Of a DNA stretch of 64,000 bases, positions 10,381-20,654 are shown one piece after another. The notes under the pieces were generated by a model. That model did not search any database, was not told the DNA's origin, and was given only the letters and a program-made list of their open reading frames with translations. Source of the stretch: Stemphylium vesicarium (taxonomy: Eukaryota; Ascomycota; Dothideomycetes; Pleosporales; Pleosporaceae). Positions within the stretch are counted from its first letter, which is position 1. Each line of letters opens with the position of its first letter. The translations under genes were made by a program, and so were the position numbers. The stretch covers positions 1 to 64,000 of the forward strand of contig QXCR01000119.1 in assembly GCA_004380135.1 (NCBI GenBank), given 5' to 3'.

Positions 10381-10506
10381 CCTCAGCGCAAGAACGAGGT
10401 TTTTGAAGAATGCAGTGATTGTCGTAAAGACTGATAGTTAGAAGTTTTGCTGTGATAAAGTGGATCAGATGCGTGCCGTAGTGCGTATCGGATGCTGATG
10501 ACTAGG

Positions 10507-10514
10507 TTTATATA
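10507..10514 (-). promoter_or_regulatory. TATA-like box of the PD-(D/E)XK-like gene
   Basis: TATATAAA on the minus strand, 127 bp upstream of the proposed start codon at 10380. Position and sequence fit a core promoter. No other support. Confidence 0.35.
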
Positions 10515-10529
10515 CCAATCTCCTCAGCG

Positions 10530-11580
10530 CAGGAGAACCCTTGTGAGGGGCAAGAGCTAGGAGCAGGCGTTGTAAGCGGGATGAATTAACCTCACCGAGA
10601 CGGGATAGCTGCTGGTTCTCACATGGGTATGAGAGGTGTGTGTTGGCTCACTGACGCCGTCTATTCGATGGCGCAGGAAAGGTGATGAGACTGGGGGCCG
10701 AGAGGGCGGCGGTGTACGGGAACGAGGTCGTTATGTGATAGGAGTCAATGTGCATTAGCCTGTAACAGTGTGCCACCATTGACTGCCGGTTTTTCACGTG
10801 GAAGGCTTGAGCTCATCCGGACTGCCTTGCATTTGACCGCTCTGGTAAGATTGGTCCAGACAGAATGGGTTTACTGGAGATATATTCAATCCCTGAGTCG
10901 GTAGGTGTGTGGTGCTAATGCTGTAGACGACCCACCCTCACCCTGGTCAATCGCCGAAGTCCGAGAATTTAGGGACCGGCACAGCAACGTGCTTTCGAAA
11001 GAATGTCGCTCGCTAAACCTTGGATTCCAGGCATGCAGAAGGAAGGAACAAATGCGTTTCATGACGTTGCGCGATGTGATAGAGGTCGCAAAATTGTGCA
11101 AAAATTGCATGCATCGTAGTACATGCATGCATCGCTTACTTGGACATCGCTGCAGGTTCTGTGCTCATGAACCTTCCTTAATTGAACCCCTGCGGCTTCG
11201 CTCGTATCGTGTTTGTAGATTGGTGTCTCCTAATACCGCCACGGCACAGGACCATCCGCTCGCGTTAGAAAAGACGAGTCAGATGAGTTAAGGTCCTCAC
11301 GCGACCCTCAGGGGGGTAAGGGCGCTTTCCCGGGCCAAGAAAGACGCTGTGATGACCATTTTCATTCGTCAAAGCCCTGTCCGAACTGCGAAAAATCCAT
11401 CCATTCTTACCCTTTATCGCCGTACCGTATGCGAGTGAGACGGCTTAGTGTCGAGATCCTTAAAACGCTATTTGACACCTTTGGCCTTATCAGCGGAGTC
11501 CTGCATAGCTCTAAAGCAAGCGAAATGCGTTTGCTTCGCCCATCTTTTCCCATATGCCGTAGTGTAAACAAGGGGAAGCC
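10530..11580. other. Intergenic region without a supported gene
   Basis: An open frame at 10905-11291 (+) has no recognisable domain and an unremarkable composition, so I do not call it. A short direct repeat (TGCATGCATCG twice, 7 bp apart) lies near 11106-11133. Nothing else is seen. Confidence 0.5.
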
Positions 11581-11581
11581 C

Positions 11582-13430
11582 GGCCTATCGCTACTGCGGC
11601 ACGGTTCTTGTTAAAACAGCCTTGCGCTGGGCCGAAGGACCCTGCGGTCGTCATTGAGCCATGTCGTGGTCAGCCTTGCCTATACCACTTGAAGCCTTCT
11701 CTTGGTGTTCACGAACCCGATCATAGTCTAGTGCTCCGCTGTACCAGGGTCGAGATAAACCAACAAGAGTCTCTCCAAAGAGCTACTCAAGCGTGATGGC
11801 GTCCACGATTGGGGGCGCTCTCGCCTTACACGGGAGATTTGCCATCAAATACCCTTGACTTCTTCATTCTTTTCCAGTCAGCCAGTGGGCTCGTTGGGAC
11901 ACCGGGCCAATCTGCGTACGCTGCATCTAGCGAATTTCATTTCGGCCGGGCTGCACACCTCCGGTGGCGTACAAGGGGTTGTTGAAGGCGGACTAACATG
12001 CAAGGGGCTCCTGGAAAACAAGGGCCAAGTCACACTTCGCAACGTGTCCAGCGCAATGTGACTTGAGGCAATGTGCAATATCACTCTCATCACACGCCAC
12101 CGTCGATACGAAGCAATACCCGATTGCAATAATGAATCCCAGCAATCTCGCCACTGTGCACGGCGCAGTCCTTGAGCGTCGTATGATGAGAGCCGAGAAG
12201 TCCTTCGTCGCACCCCATACCGCTCTTTTGACCCCCAACGGCCCCAGAGTCACTCGAATCTGGTAGAATGGACTAAAAGGGGCATAGCCAAGCCAATGCT
12301 AATGCGCATGCTTACAACGCTCAATAGGGAGGTGGCCGGCGCGAAAGCAAATCAGGAACTGCGATTAGAGATGCGGACTTGCTTTCGCGTGGCTTGCTGG
12401 TATTAGATCACACTAAGTCTGTGGCAATCGCGGTAGAGATTTACGCGATAATCTTAATAGTTTGTATAGATGACTTTAAACCTAGAACTTAAATATTAAA
12501 AGATGTTTAGAATAATATATATTATCTCATCTAAGTACTAGGTAATAGGTTTTTATCTATATAGTGACTAAATGTACATGTGCAAGATCTGGAGCTTGCT
12601 AGGAAGACATTAGACACGACAAGCATAATAGATCCACTCTATCTCTCACACCTAGCGGGGGCTAAACTAACTATGGCTTACACTAAGCAATAGGCGCTTT
12701 GCTTAATTTCCTAATGCCTGAACAGGGCGCGCTATGCCTCACGCCCTCGATGGAAGAATTCGCCGCCGCCTCTTTTGGCCCACTGGAGATCATGACAGTG
12801 CCCCTGCATCTTGGGAGGCTGCGATCATCCATGGCGGACACGGCCACCAACCGGAGTGTCGATGATCGGCCTGCGAGACCGTAAATCTTGGTGATAGTCA
12901 GCAGCCTCTCCATTTCACCGTACATTCAGCCGTTGTGGCGTTTGGCGGCCCACAAGGGGCATCAGGAGTTTGAGCGAGAAGGCGAAGCGGCTCATTGGAG
13001 AGAGCAAATCGGGTCATATCATAAGGGGTATCCTGTGTGCTGTAGCTCAAGGCGGTGTGCACTGCTGTGTTTGTCGCACGCCACAGTCATTACCAATGAC
13101 AGCTCCATGGGGATCATCCCTGTCAACATTCTTACCATTGTGTACGACACTTTCATTGAGCCGCGTATGACTTGGGCGCCGAGGTCCTTCATCCCGCAAC
13201 ATGCCGCTCATTTGAGCCCCCAAAGGTCTCAGAGTCGTTCTGGTCCATGGTCTAGCTCCCAAGTTAGGCATTATCCCTGCCGAATTGGCACTCAACAAAT
13301 TACATCGGATTGCCCCGCGGCGGGCCGCGACTTGATGCACGTTGTCATGCAGCGTGATGTGAGGCGTGACCGGACCTTGGCTGCACTTCCGCGAGCTAAA
13401 TATGACGTTTACGGTGCCGCTCGCTGATTC
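11582..13430 (+). repeat. Large dispersed repeat, left arm of an inverted pair
   Basis: This 1.85-kb segment is matched in reverse orientation by 30955-32905. Matching landmarks run the whole length: CGGCACGGTTCTTGTTAAAACAGCC, the open frame starting MTSSFFSSQPVGSLGHRANL (11855-12061), an AT-rich middle (12440-12560), CAGGGCGCGC..GCCTCACGCCCTCGATGG, and GGTGCCGCTCGCT at the far end. No transposase domain is visible. The AT-rich middle suggests RIP. Part of the same repeat (GCACAGTTCTTGTCATGACAGCCTTGCGCTG) recurs near 60576. Confidence 0.8.
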
Positions 13431-13741
13431 CGATCTGACTTGTTGGCTGAAACCCTTGGTTTCGAGTTCGTGTTGTGACAAAGTCGCAGGACTCGGCGTT
13501 GGAGTACTGATGATTGGGCCAGCCTTGTGCAGAATTTCTGCTGTGTAGGATTGACGCTATTAGTTATATCGGTAGCTGAAGGAATCGCTATGCGCCCACA
13601 AGCCTTGCATCGTCGCATATCGTCCAGCTTGGGCGGATAGTCTGACGCCGTGGCGGCATTGCAGAACAGCCCGCCGTGCTGAGGCTCGCAGCACAGGACA
13701 CAGGCGAAGCGCAACATCATTTTATGTGATGAAAGGCACAA
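13409..13741 (-). other. Cysteine-rich open frame, uncertain
   Basis: A 110-residue frame with paired cysteines (CVLC..., FCNAA..., CKACGRIA) in a spacing that could bind zinc. No family is recognised. The start is close to a CCAAT/TATA-bearing stretch that runs the other way. It may be a fragment of a repeat-encoded protein. Confidence 0.2.
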
Positions 13742-13892
13742 TGTAAGCCCAGGGTACCTTGTATGGTCACGTGGATTATCCGCCGACCAATCAGCCCACC
13801 ACTCTATGTATATAAGCCATCATCACAGACCTCTCGGTCACAAGAACACAGAACAACACATCAAATCAATACAATATACTCCCCAACTGCTT

Positions 13893-14035
13893 ACACACAA
13901 GATTTGGCATGACGTTTTTTTGTATCGGGAGGCGCGTGAAAGCCTGTAAGGCTTTCAGAGGCTGCCAAGGAGCTAGCTACGCGCGATCACGTGAGGGGTA
14001 TCGGTGGACCATCCACTCTTCTCATTAATATGATT
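13893..14035 (+). repeat. LTR-like repeat fragment (same family as 37366-37494)
   Basis: The stretch running from GATTTGGCATGA through GGGAGGCGCGTGA, AGGCTGCCAAGGAGCTA and GCGCGATCACGTGAGGGG to ACCATCCACT is shared with 37366-37492. That copy is followed by a primer-binding-site-like sequence, so this is read as an LTR fragment. Confidence 0.5.
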
Positions 14036-14199
14036 GGCGCTTTTAATCACTCTCATTACTTGCGAGAGTCGGCTACGACACGTATAGGCTAGGACTATCC
14101 TAGATCTAGTAAATTTCTGTCGATTACATGGATGTGGGTGATATTGTAACGGTTTGGACCTTGCCAAGATCCACTCCGGTACAAGTTGGGTACGGTTAT

Positions 14200-14328
14200 T
14201 GATGAAATGTGCTCATGAGATGCGAACTTGATTGTTGTTGTGAGCTATCAGAACGGGCTATATAGAAGGAACGAGCTGAACAGACGCTAGTCCTAAAGAG
14301 GTACACATGTGACCTGTACCCTCGAACA
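14200..14328 (-). mobile_element. Solo LTR, family C, copy 1 with 5-bp target duplication
   Basis: A 129-bp element that reads TGTTCGAGGGTACAGG...TTTCATCA on the minus strand, with TG/CA ends. It is flanked on both sides by GTTAT (14195-14199 and 14329-14333). Two other copies occur at 28832-28961 and 59133-59261. No internal retrotransposon sequence is attached, so it is a solo LTR left by recombination. Confidence 0.85.
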
Positions 14329-14599
14329 GTTATTGCTACCACACTTTGTCATCCCACACACGTATATAACTGCCCTCTTTCGTAGCTATACAATGACAGC
14401 GCAGTTTTCCCCCTCTCCTCACACCGTTAGAGATATCACCGGCTGTCTAGATGCCTGAAGATGCTTAACATAGCTCGAGACACGAACAGGGGCTGTATTC
14501 TACCCCTGCTTTTGCGTAAACACGTTATGAGCGTCAGTACATGCATTGAACAGGTTGAATGTGCCATCAAGGAATACCTGTACTTCTTGGCTTTTGGGG

Positions 14600-14606
14600 T
14601 ATAAAT
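14600..14606 (+). promoter_or_regulatory. TATA box of the 14731 gene
   Basis: TATAAAT 131 bp upstream of the proposed ATG, followed by a pyrimidine-rich ATCAAC stretch. The position is suitable for a core promoter. Confidence 0.4.
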
Positions 14607-14730
14607 GCGTAGCATTCCTTCAGCTGAAGCACTTTTCTTCACAGCATCCAGTCAATCTACTTTAAACCCATCAACCGGCATTCAGTCAATCTACTTCAAA
14701 ACCATCAACGTCCTGTTTCTGACGGTTACG

Positions 14731-15236
14731 ATGACGACCGCTAGCCTGTACGTAATCTCAGTCGCTACTTCTTGATAGTTTACTTGCTATTTCCCACAAC
14801 ACAGTGGATACCCCACATATCCTCTGTAGTTACGCAAGTAAACTCCAAATGTGTCATCAGTAATGAAGAAAAAGAGGGAAGCTCAAGAACCTATCTCATA
14901 CCCGTCTGGAAATACCCCTCGACCGGCAAGCCCCCGAAAGTTGTCTTCCTTATCGGCTTCATCCGACAGAGTGAACACCTGGATACTGCAGCCGATATTG
15001 TCGCCCAAGCTCTCGTAACCCCTTACAACCCACCAAACGGTCGGAGTGGGCGGCTCGTCTGGATTGCCGTTGTGGATCCGTTCAACAGCCAATGGATCGT
15101 TTTGAAATGTTATGAGCATGTTACAGGGACGGGACCGGAGATGAATGATTATGGCAGATATCCTACTACACCGACTGCCTCGATTGTTGCAACTATGCAG
15201 ACTGCTTTGTCACAAAACATTGTCACATATGGTTAG
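14731..15236 (+). CDS. Small hypothetical protein, two exons
   Basis: Exon 1 (14731-14751) encodes only MTTASLY. A 53-bp intron (GTAATC...CACAACACAG) leads to exon 2 (14805-15236). The product has 150 residues. The body (RTYLIPVWKYPSTGKPPKVVFLIGFIRQSEHLD...LVWIAVVDPFNSQWIVLKCYEH) is a mixed alpha/beta domain without a signal peptide or membrane segment and without a motif I recognise. Exon 2 alone has an earlier ATG at 14772, but that lies inside the intron. The tiny-first-exon model is preferred because of the upstream TATA box and in-phase splice sites. Confidence 0.55.
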
Positions 15237-15390
15237 GGCTACAAGGCTGGCTCTTCACTTGGCACGGAAGGAACAACTTACGCGTAACACTCTTTCTATG
15301 TCAGTTTCAGTAACAACACCCATTTGCATTAGCTATCATACCTATAAGTACTCTCATATATTCACTCGCTGTCAGTGGCACTAGGATAGA

Positions 15391-15553
15391 ACATGTGGTG
15401 AATCGTGTTGTATTGTGCTACGGGAACTGAGATCTATATGTCTCTGCCGGCTAGCGTTGTGGGCGCTAAGCCTCGCACGTACTAGCCTAGAGTGAGTGAG
15501 AGATGGGATGGAACCTGGGTCATGTACCCTAAGGCCCACACGGTGGCTGACAC
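15391..15553 (-). repeat. LTR-like fragment, inverted relative to 39013-39195
   Basis: On the minus strand it begins TGTCAGCCACCGTGTGGGCC and passes through a GGGTACATGACCCAGGTTCC block, GCCCACAACGCTAG and CACATGTTCTAT. These are the same landmarks in the same order as 39013-39195. The TGTCA start suggests an LTR. The 3' end is not defined. Confidence 0.55.
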
Positions 15554-15602
15554 TCACTTCGATGGCAACAGTGACATTCCTGATGGACTCCTTTCTTGAA
15601 TT

Positions 15603-17282
15603 CTAATAGACAACGTTGAAGTAGAAATCCTTACTCGATGCCCCCCACCAAACTCCTTTAACCCCAGCATATTCCTGCATATCCAGTATCCTATAGTCGC
15701 TGAGGTCTGGCAACAAAGGCAGGAAACGTCCATCGTCAGTCTGGATCTAAAATTTCTTCAACATGTAACTAGTTTGGCTTTTCTGGGTACTGACCTGAAG
15801 AAAAGCACCGTTGCCACCCAGGCAAGAAATTTTCTCAAGGCCAAACAATTTCAATGCTCTCGACTCTGTCTTAGTTCCTAGCGGCACCTCCTCACGCCCA
15901 TCTCCGCTCTTGTCAAAGATACCACCAATACCACAAAAGAAACTACCCGCATCAACATTATGCATCTGGGAAAGAAACACAGAATTGCAAGTAGAGAACT
16001 GAATGTACGATGGTGTGAAGTACCCTTCAAATAGCAAGTACGGCGCACAAACGGTATTGACAGAGTAGGGAACTCCTGTGCCAAGATGACGTGGCAGTAG
16101 CGCTCGAGGGTGGGGGTTATTGGTGCGATTGGGAGTGGCTATGTCTAGCATCCGGATTTTGATAGGCTTTTGACGTTAGTGTTGATGATCAGGTAAGACA
16201 ATTTTACTTACATCAGAGATAATACGCAAGCGGGAAAGGTTTTCCGTAGTAAGTCTGTCAATAAACATGTTTGCTAGCCGATTCTCATCTCTCAGCCACT
16301 TTGGTTGGTTGTCTCCGCCTAACTCGAAGGCAATGTTGCGAATTCCAAGGTGGTCAACCTGGAGTGCAAGGACCTGGGGTTCTCCGTCCAGCGAGAAATC
16401 CACACAGTGTACTGATGGCTTCCGGTGTGCGTCCGTTTCCTGGATGTCTTGCAGGTATGTTTCCCCGCCAAGTGACACGAAAATTGCCGTCATTCTTGAT
16501 GAGAGCACTATGTACCTCTCTGTGTAGATCTCATTGTGTGTCTGGTCTTGCAAAAGCCTTGCTGCCTGTATCCCAACTGCGATTCGTTGCCTGGCAAGAT
16601 CATCCCGGATGACCTTGTTGAAATAAGAGTCCGCGAGGCCAACTGTGACCGCAAGAGCATACTCCGCCGGACATTTTGACAGAATAAGCAAAAGGATTTC
16701 AGGTGGGGTACTGTAGAGCAACTCTCTAAAGGCAAGCAAGTCTCTGAGGGCTATAAGGGCGAGCAAATCTCTGAAGGCTGACCATGGGAAGAATGAACGG
16801 TCCCTAAGGTGGATGGTGGGATTGAAGGCTGACAAAGGTGAGGATGGGCAGCATTCTGGTTGGATGGTGAGATTGAAGGTTGTAGCAAGGGTATCTCCAT
16901 CCAAGATCGAGAGCGGTTCGAATTCGACATCGTCGACTGGAGTTGTTGGTGCCAGGATAGAAACAAGGGCAAGGAGAGACACGTTCGGTTCCTCGCAGTT
17001 GGCCGCGTGGCGTATCATTGCGTAGCAACGGCGATGGAATAGGTAGAGCCCTGGGAAAGTTCTATAGAAACGAACAAATGACGAGGTGAGTGTACCAACG
17101 CGAATGCTTCTTACGCGAATGTCTTCGACAATAGGAACCTCCTCTTCAAGACAGTCCTGGTTTGGGAGCGTTCGAATAGCCCCGTAGGATTTGACCTCGT
17201 CTTCCGCCACCTTCCCGCCGCAAAGCCTGCAGTCAGCAGTATGCCAACTGCCTTGTTGTATTCGAGATAATTGCTGAGCCAT
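15603..17282 (-). CDS. F-box-like hypothetical protein, three exons
   Basis: Exons 17282-16212, 16166-15795 and 15746-15603 with introns of 45 and 48 bp, all in phase 0, give 528 residues. Near residue 20 there is a Cys pair (CRLCGGKV). Near residues 190-240 the segment TPPEILLLILSKCPAEYALAVTVGLADSYF is F-box-like. It is followed by the RRIAVGIQ...FVSLGGETYLQDI...VDHLGIRNIAFEL pattern seen in a large family of pleosporalean hypothetical proteins. The C-terminus (LEKISCLGGNGAFLQ|IQTDDGRFLPLLPDL) resembles a ligand- or carbohydrate-binding-like tail, but this is not established. If the F-box assignment is right it would act as a substrate adaptor in an SCF ubiquitin ligase. Confidence 0.65.
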
Positions 17283-17289
17283 GAATGTG

Positions 17290-18270
17290 TAGGAAAACTC
17301 GTGTTGAGGCTCTAGAATGGCACCTGCATCTTGCTTTTAAGGGTTCGTACACGAAGAGGGAGCAAACATTTCGTATTAGTAAACTTAAACAGTTATCGTT
17401 GTACGTCTGAGCTCACCCAATCACAAGAAATCCGGAGCCGCACTACGCTAATGTGGGTCTAGCATTCCGAGGCGAGCATGGATTGGACGAGAACGTTGTA
17501 TGGCCATGCCGTGGCAAAGCGGGTCGTAAATGTCGACTCTCCTTGTCGTTGCTCCCCGCAATTCAGGCTGTAACATGAGATCTCACGGCGAGCGTTATGC
17601 AATGTAAGGCCAATCGCTCAAACAATCTTAATGGTCAGTGATGAGTGCACAGTTTCGACTGCAGATAGATCAGAGCAATAGAACCGTGCAATGGCGTTCA
17701 TTGGTGTTACACAGGACTCTGCTGTGGGGACTCAACAATGCGTAACGCCTAAAAAGGCAACGGCGGAAGCAAAGGTGCACGAGTAGTTTGTGGCATGAAG
17801 GACTCTTCGACATAGGCCGTGTGAACCGGCGAGGATGAGGCCTATCTAGGTGTTGTCGCGGCTGACAAGTTTGCCATGCAGTCAGCCAAAGCGTCCTAGT
17901 ACGACAATTTCTATGCCATCGAGCCTAATGCATGTCGAGAGTCTCGAGCTCTTCTGTCTGCTATTATGCTGCAGTGTAGACCTCTCACCTACTGTTACAA
18001 GCTCTGGGTTCCAATCCCTCTCCGTTCTAGGAAGGGGCAAAGCGTTGATCTTCGCTGCTAAGTATAGACGTCTTGCTCGCGCTAGATACGCCGCTCTTTC
18101 ATCCTTAGGCTTGCGCAAGGGCCGGCCGCATCTAGACGACGTCAGCTGTGTCACTCGCAGTGCAGGCTCGGTAGCGCTTCCCGAAATCACGCTGTTAAGC
18201 GGAAGGCCTCTGCTAAGTAAGGTGTCACCTACTAAGACTCAGCCTATCTCGCTTCGATGCTTGTGTTAGT
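17290..18270. other. Intergenic region, no supported gene
   Basis: Open frames on both strands between 17850 and 18270 overlap each other. None has a recognisable motif. The minus-strand reading (ERAAYLARARRLYLAAKI) looks slightly more protein-like but is not supported further. Confidence 0.4.
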
Positions 18271-18274
18271 ATCT

Positions 18275-19330
18275 CTAGACCTGCGACGTCCCGAACTAGC
18301 TCGTCCCGCGCGATCGGACTCTAGCTGCCCAGGTGACCTTTCCTGGTAGTAGCTTCGTATGGCTGAGTGGGGTAGCTAGTACCTGCGTGATCGGTGGTGT
18401 TGATTGGTTGCAGCCTGCAGGAGTTACCGGTACCCCGCGGCCAACCTCCAGGCTTCAACCCCCAGGCTTCAACCTCAGCAACCTCAGCCTCCGCCCTCGC
18501 CCACCACGATCCTCACAATCCTCACGATCCATGCAATAGGCCTCTGGCTGGTTCTGCAGCTGCTGTTGCAGGTTGCGTGCCTCTATGCTGCGTTATTGCC
18601 CCTCGCCCCTCGCTTGAGAAACTCTGGCTATTCGAGCGACACAGTCCGCCGCTGTCTGCATCAGCCGCCGCTAGTCTTGCACAACACCTTGCCCGCCGGC
18701 CTCGCCCTCCTAACCGCCCCCTCGCCGCTCTCCCTGCCGCCCCAACCGGCTTCAACACACGATCGCAGTCGGGCATATCCAAGCAGCAGGCTAAGAAGCA
18801 TGACGTCAAAGACCGCCGGTGAAGGAGCGGTTTGTCGGAATGCAGAGGCAGATTCGGCATGGCCTCCCCTTCCAGATCCCTGCTGAGCCATGCATCTACC
18901 TGGCGGAATCTAAGCTTGGCCCGAAGCACGCGCCTCGCCTGAAGAAGGCAGCTTGACAGGCAGTCGAGGACACGCCACCGGCCACGATTGCTCATAACGG
19001 CACCATCACCCACGCCGGCATCCCGCACCGAACTACGCGGCCGACTCCGACATCCCGCGATACGCTGCAATCCGCTTCCCCAACTGCGTGTCTAGGAACG
19101 AGACACATAGGCTGCCGGATCAGGTGAAGGAGCTCAAAGATGTACGTTCTACAGCTAGTTTCTTCCTGCCCGCATATTAACCACCACACAGACCAAGATG
19201 CCTTTCAAAACAACAACGGCCCACGGCGATACCCTCCTCCGAGCCTGGATTGGGTTGCGGAGCAAGTACTCTGGCGCGCCGTTCGTGTCCCATGCGAATC
19301 CTAGATCGGAAATCGCATGAGATGAAGCCA
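18275..19330 (+). pseudogene. Unrecognised repeated coding element, copy 2
   Basis: It starts with a flank shared with copy 1 (GCGCGATCGGA, TAGCTGCCCAGGTG, GGCTGAGTGGGGTA). It continues with the Pro/Leu-rich stretch, the SGISKQQAKKHD segment, ESKLGPKHAPRLKKAA and a final MPFKTTTAHGDTLLRAWIGL-like exon near 19200-19260. Stops and frame changes are scattered along it (for example after KDRR and after LKKAA). A deletion removes the middle of the last exon relative to copy 1. Confidence 0.45.
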
Positions 19331-19706
19331 CCGGGACATCTGCAAGAAAGAGTGGAGAACGTGTGAGCGACAAGTGAGGATCCGCGATTGGCGAGTTCTT
19401 CCCTTCTGGTCAGGGATCAATCAGGCCCTATTCGTCTTGGGCTTGCTGTTGGATGGTGTGCGAAGTAGTGGGTGCTGTCGGGTTGGTTCACATTCTATCA
19501 AGGCCGCGAGAGCTCTGGTTCCCAAGTAAGCACCAAGCCCGCACTACCGTGCTCGGCACCGTGGCGATCTTCGGACCGAGGCAACCGTCTAAATCACCAA
19601 AGCTCACAACAAAGATGAGGCTGTAGAGCCACCCACCAGAGCTATTAAGCTATTATCAGGGGATCTTATGGTAAAGTGTGAGTTGGGGTCATGCGACGTG
19701 GTTGTA

Positions 19707-19919
19707 TTAATCAAATTTCCATGGAACCTTGATATTCCTGCCCCGGCGTGAAGTTTTGGGTAGAGGAGCTGGTGCAGCCTCCTCCACTTGCACTACCTCT
19801 GCAGCCACCTTCATGCGCTTTTGAAGAGCGGGCTTTGATGAAGCTTTCTTTTTACCTTTTTGCGGCAATTGTAGAGCTTTGGCAGAGTCTTGATCCTCTT
19901 CTGAGTGTATCTTAGCCAT
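19707..19919 (-). pseudogene. Transposase C-terminal tail remnant
   Basis: Seventy residues rich in Lys/Ala/Pro ending SRRGRNIKVPWKFD. Such a basic tail is typical of fungal pogo/Fot-type transposases. A 20-bp stretch upstream (AGATGAGGCTGTAGAGCCAC) also occurs at 4687, beside another pogo element. No catalytic part is present. Confidence 0.4.
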
Positions 19920-20654
19920 CCCCGTCTCCGCTCCACACCCGCGTTAGCCAAGGACTACCTACAAAAGATCTATGATAAGACGAGCGACCACGCTTATAAC
20001 CTACGCACTGAAGCCGACGGAGAGTTTGCAGATGTAGTCACCCTGCACCGTGGTAGTATTGGAACCGGGCGGCCTGGGTGACCTTAGACCAGCTGGTCGC
20101 GTGCACGCATGCGATGAGTCTCTGGTTCCTGAAGCGAAACAACAACGACGAGCATGTAGCGCAGCATTCCGTTCCTAGGCGTTGCTGCTCTCGGCGAAAG
20201 GCGCAGTAGTCATCGGTGGTGCCGTGCAGAACGAAGAACAACCCCACCGCAACGACGATCGACGAGAGCGACGCTATCAGCAACACTTAATGGCGATGTA
20301 TGTATGATGCTAGGAAGGGTAGTCGCCTATTACTTCATACTACACACTCTCGCAACAAGGGCGTTGCAGACGGGATAGACAAGAAAGGCACGAGATGATA
20401 GGTGAGTAGACAGAGACTCACCGCCAGGCAGCATGCGCACGACTGTTTTTCTGCTCACCAGGCAAAGTCGTCACATCTTCAGTCACCGCAGTTCTGACAA
20501 TCTCAGTCACCGCCGATTAGGTTGTCGGCACCGCGCCCATGGCAAACTGCAAAGCGGATACCTCGCGTCTCCTACCACCAATCCTACACACACGCAAAGA
20601 CAACGGCAGTGTTCCTGCTCAATCTTACCGCATCGCCGACAGCACGCCGCTACT

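Noticed and set aside
10905..11291. Open frame of 128 residues with several Cys and His
   Set aside because: No conserved domain, no promoter context, and the sequence borders a repeat; could be chance.
19919..20060. Short plus-strand reading ALAKDYLQKIYDKTSDHAYN followed by LRTEADGEFADVVTLHRG
   Set aside because: Looks protein-like but is under 50 residues, lacks start and splice sites and matches no family I know; too short to call.
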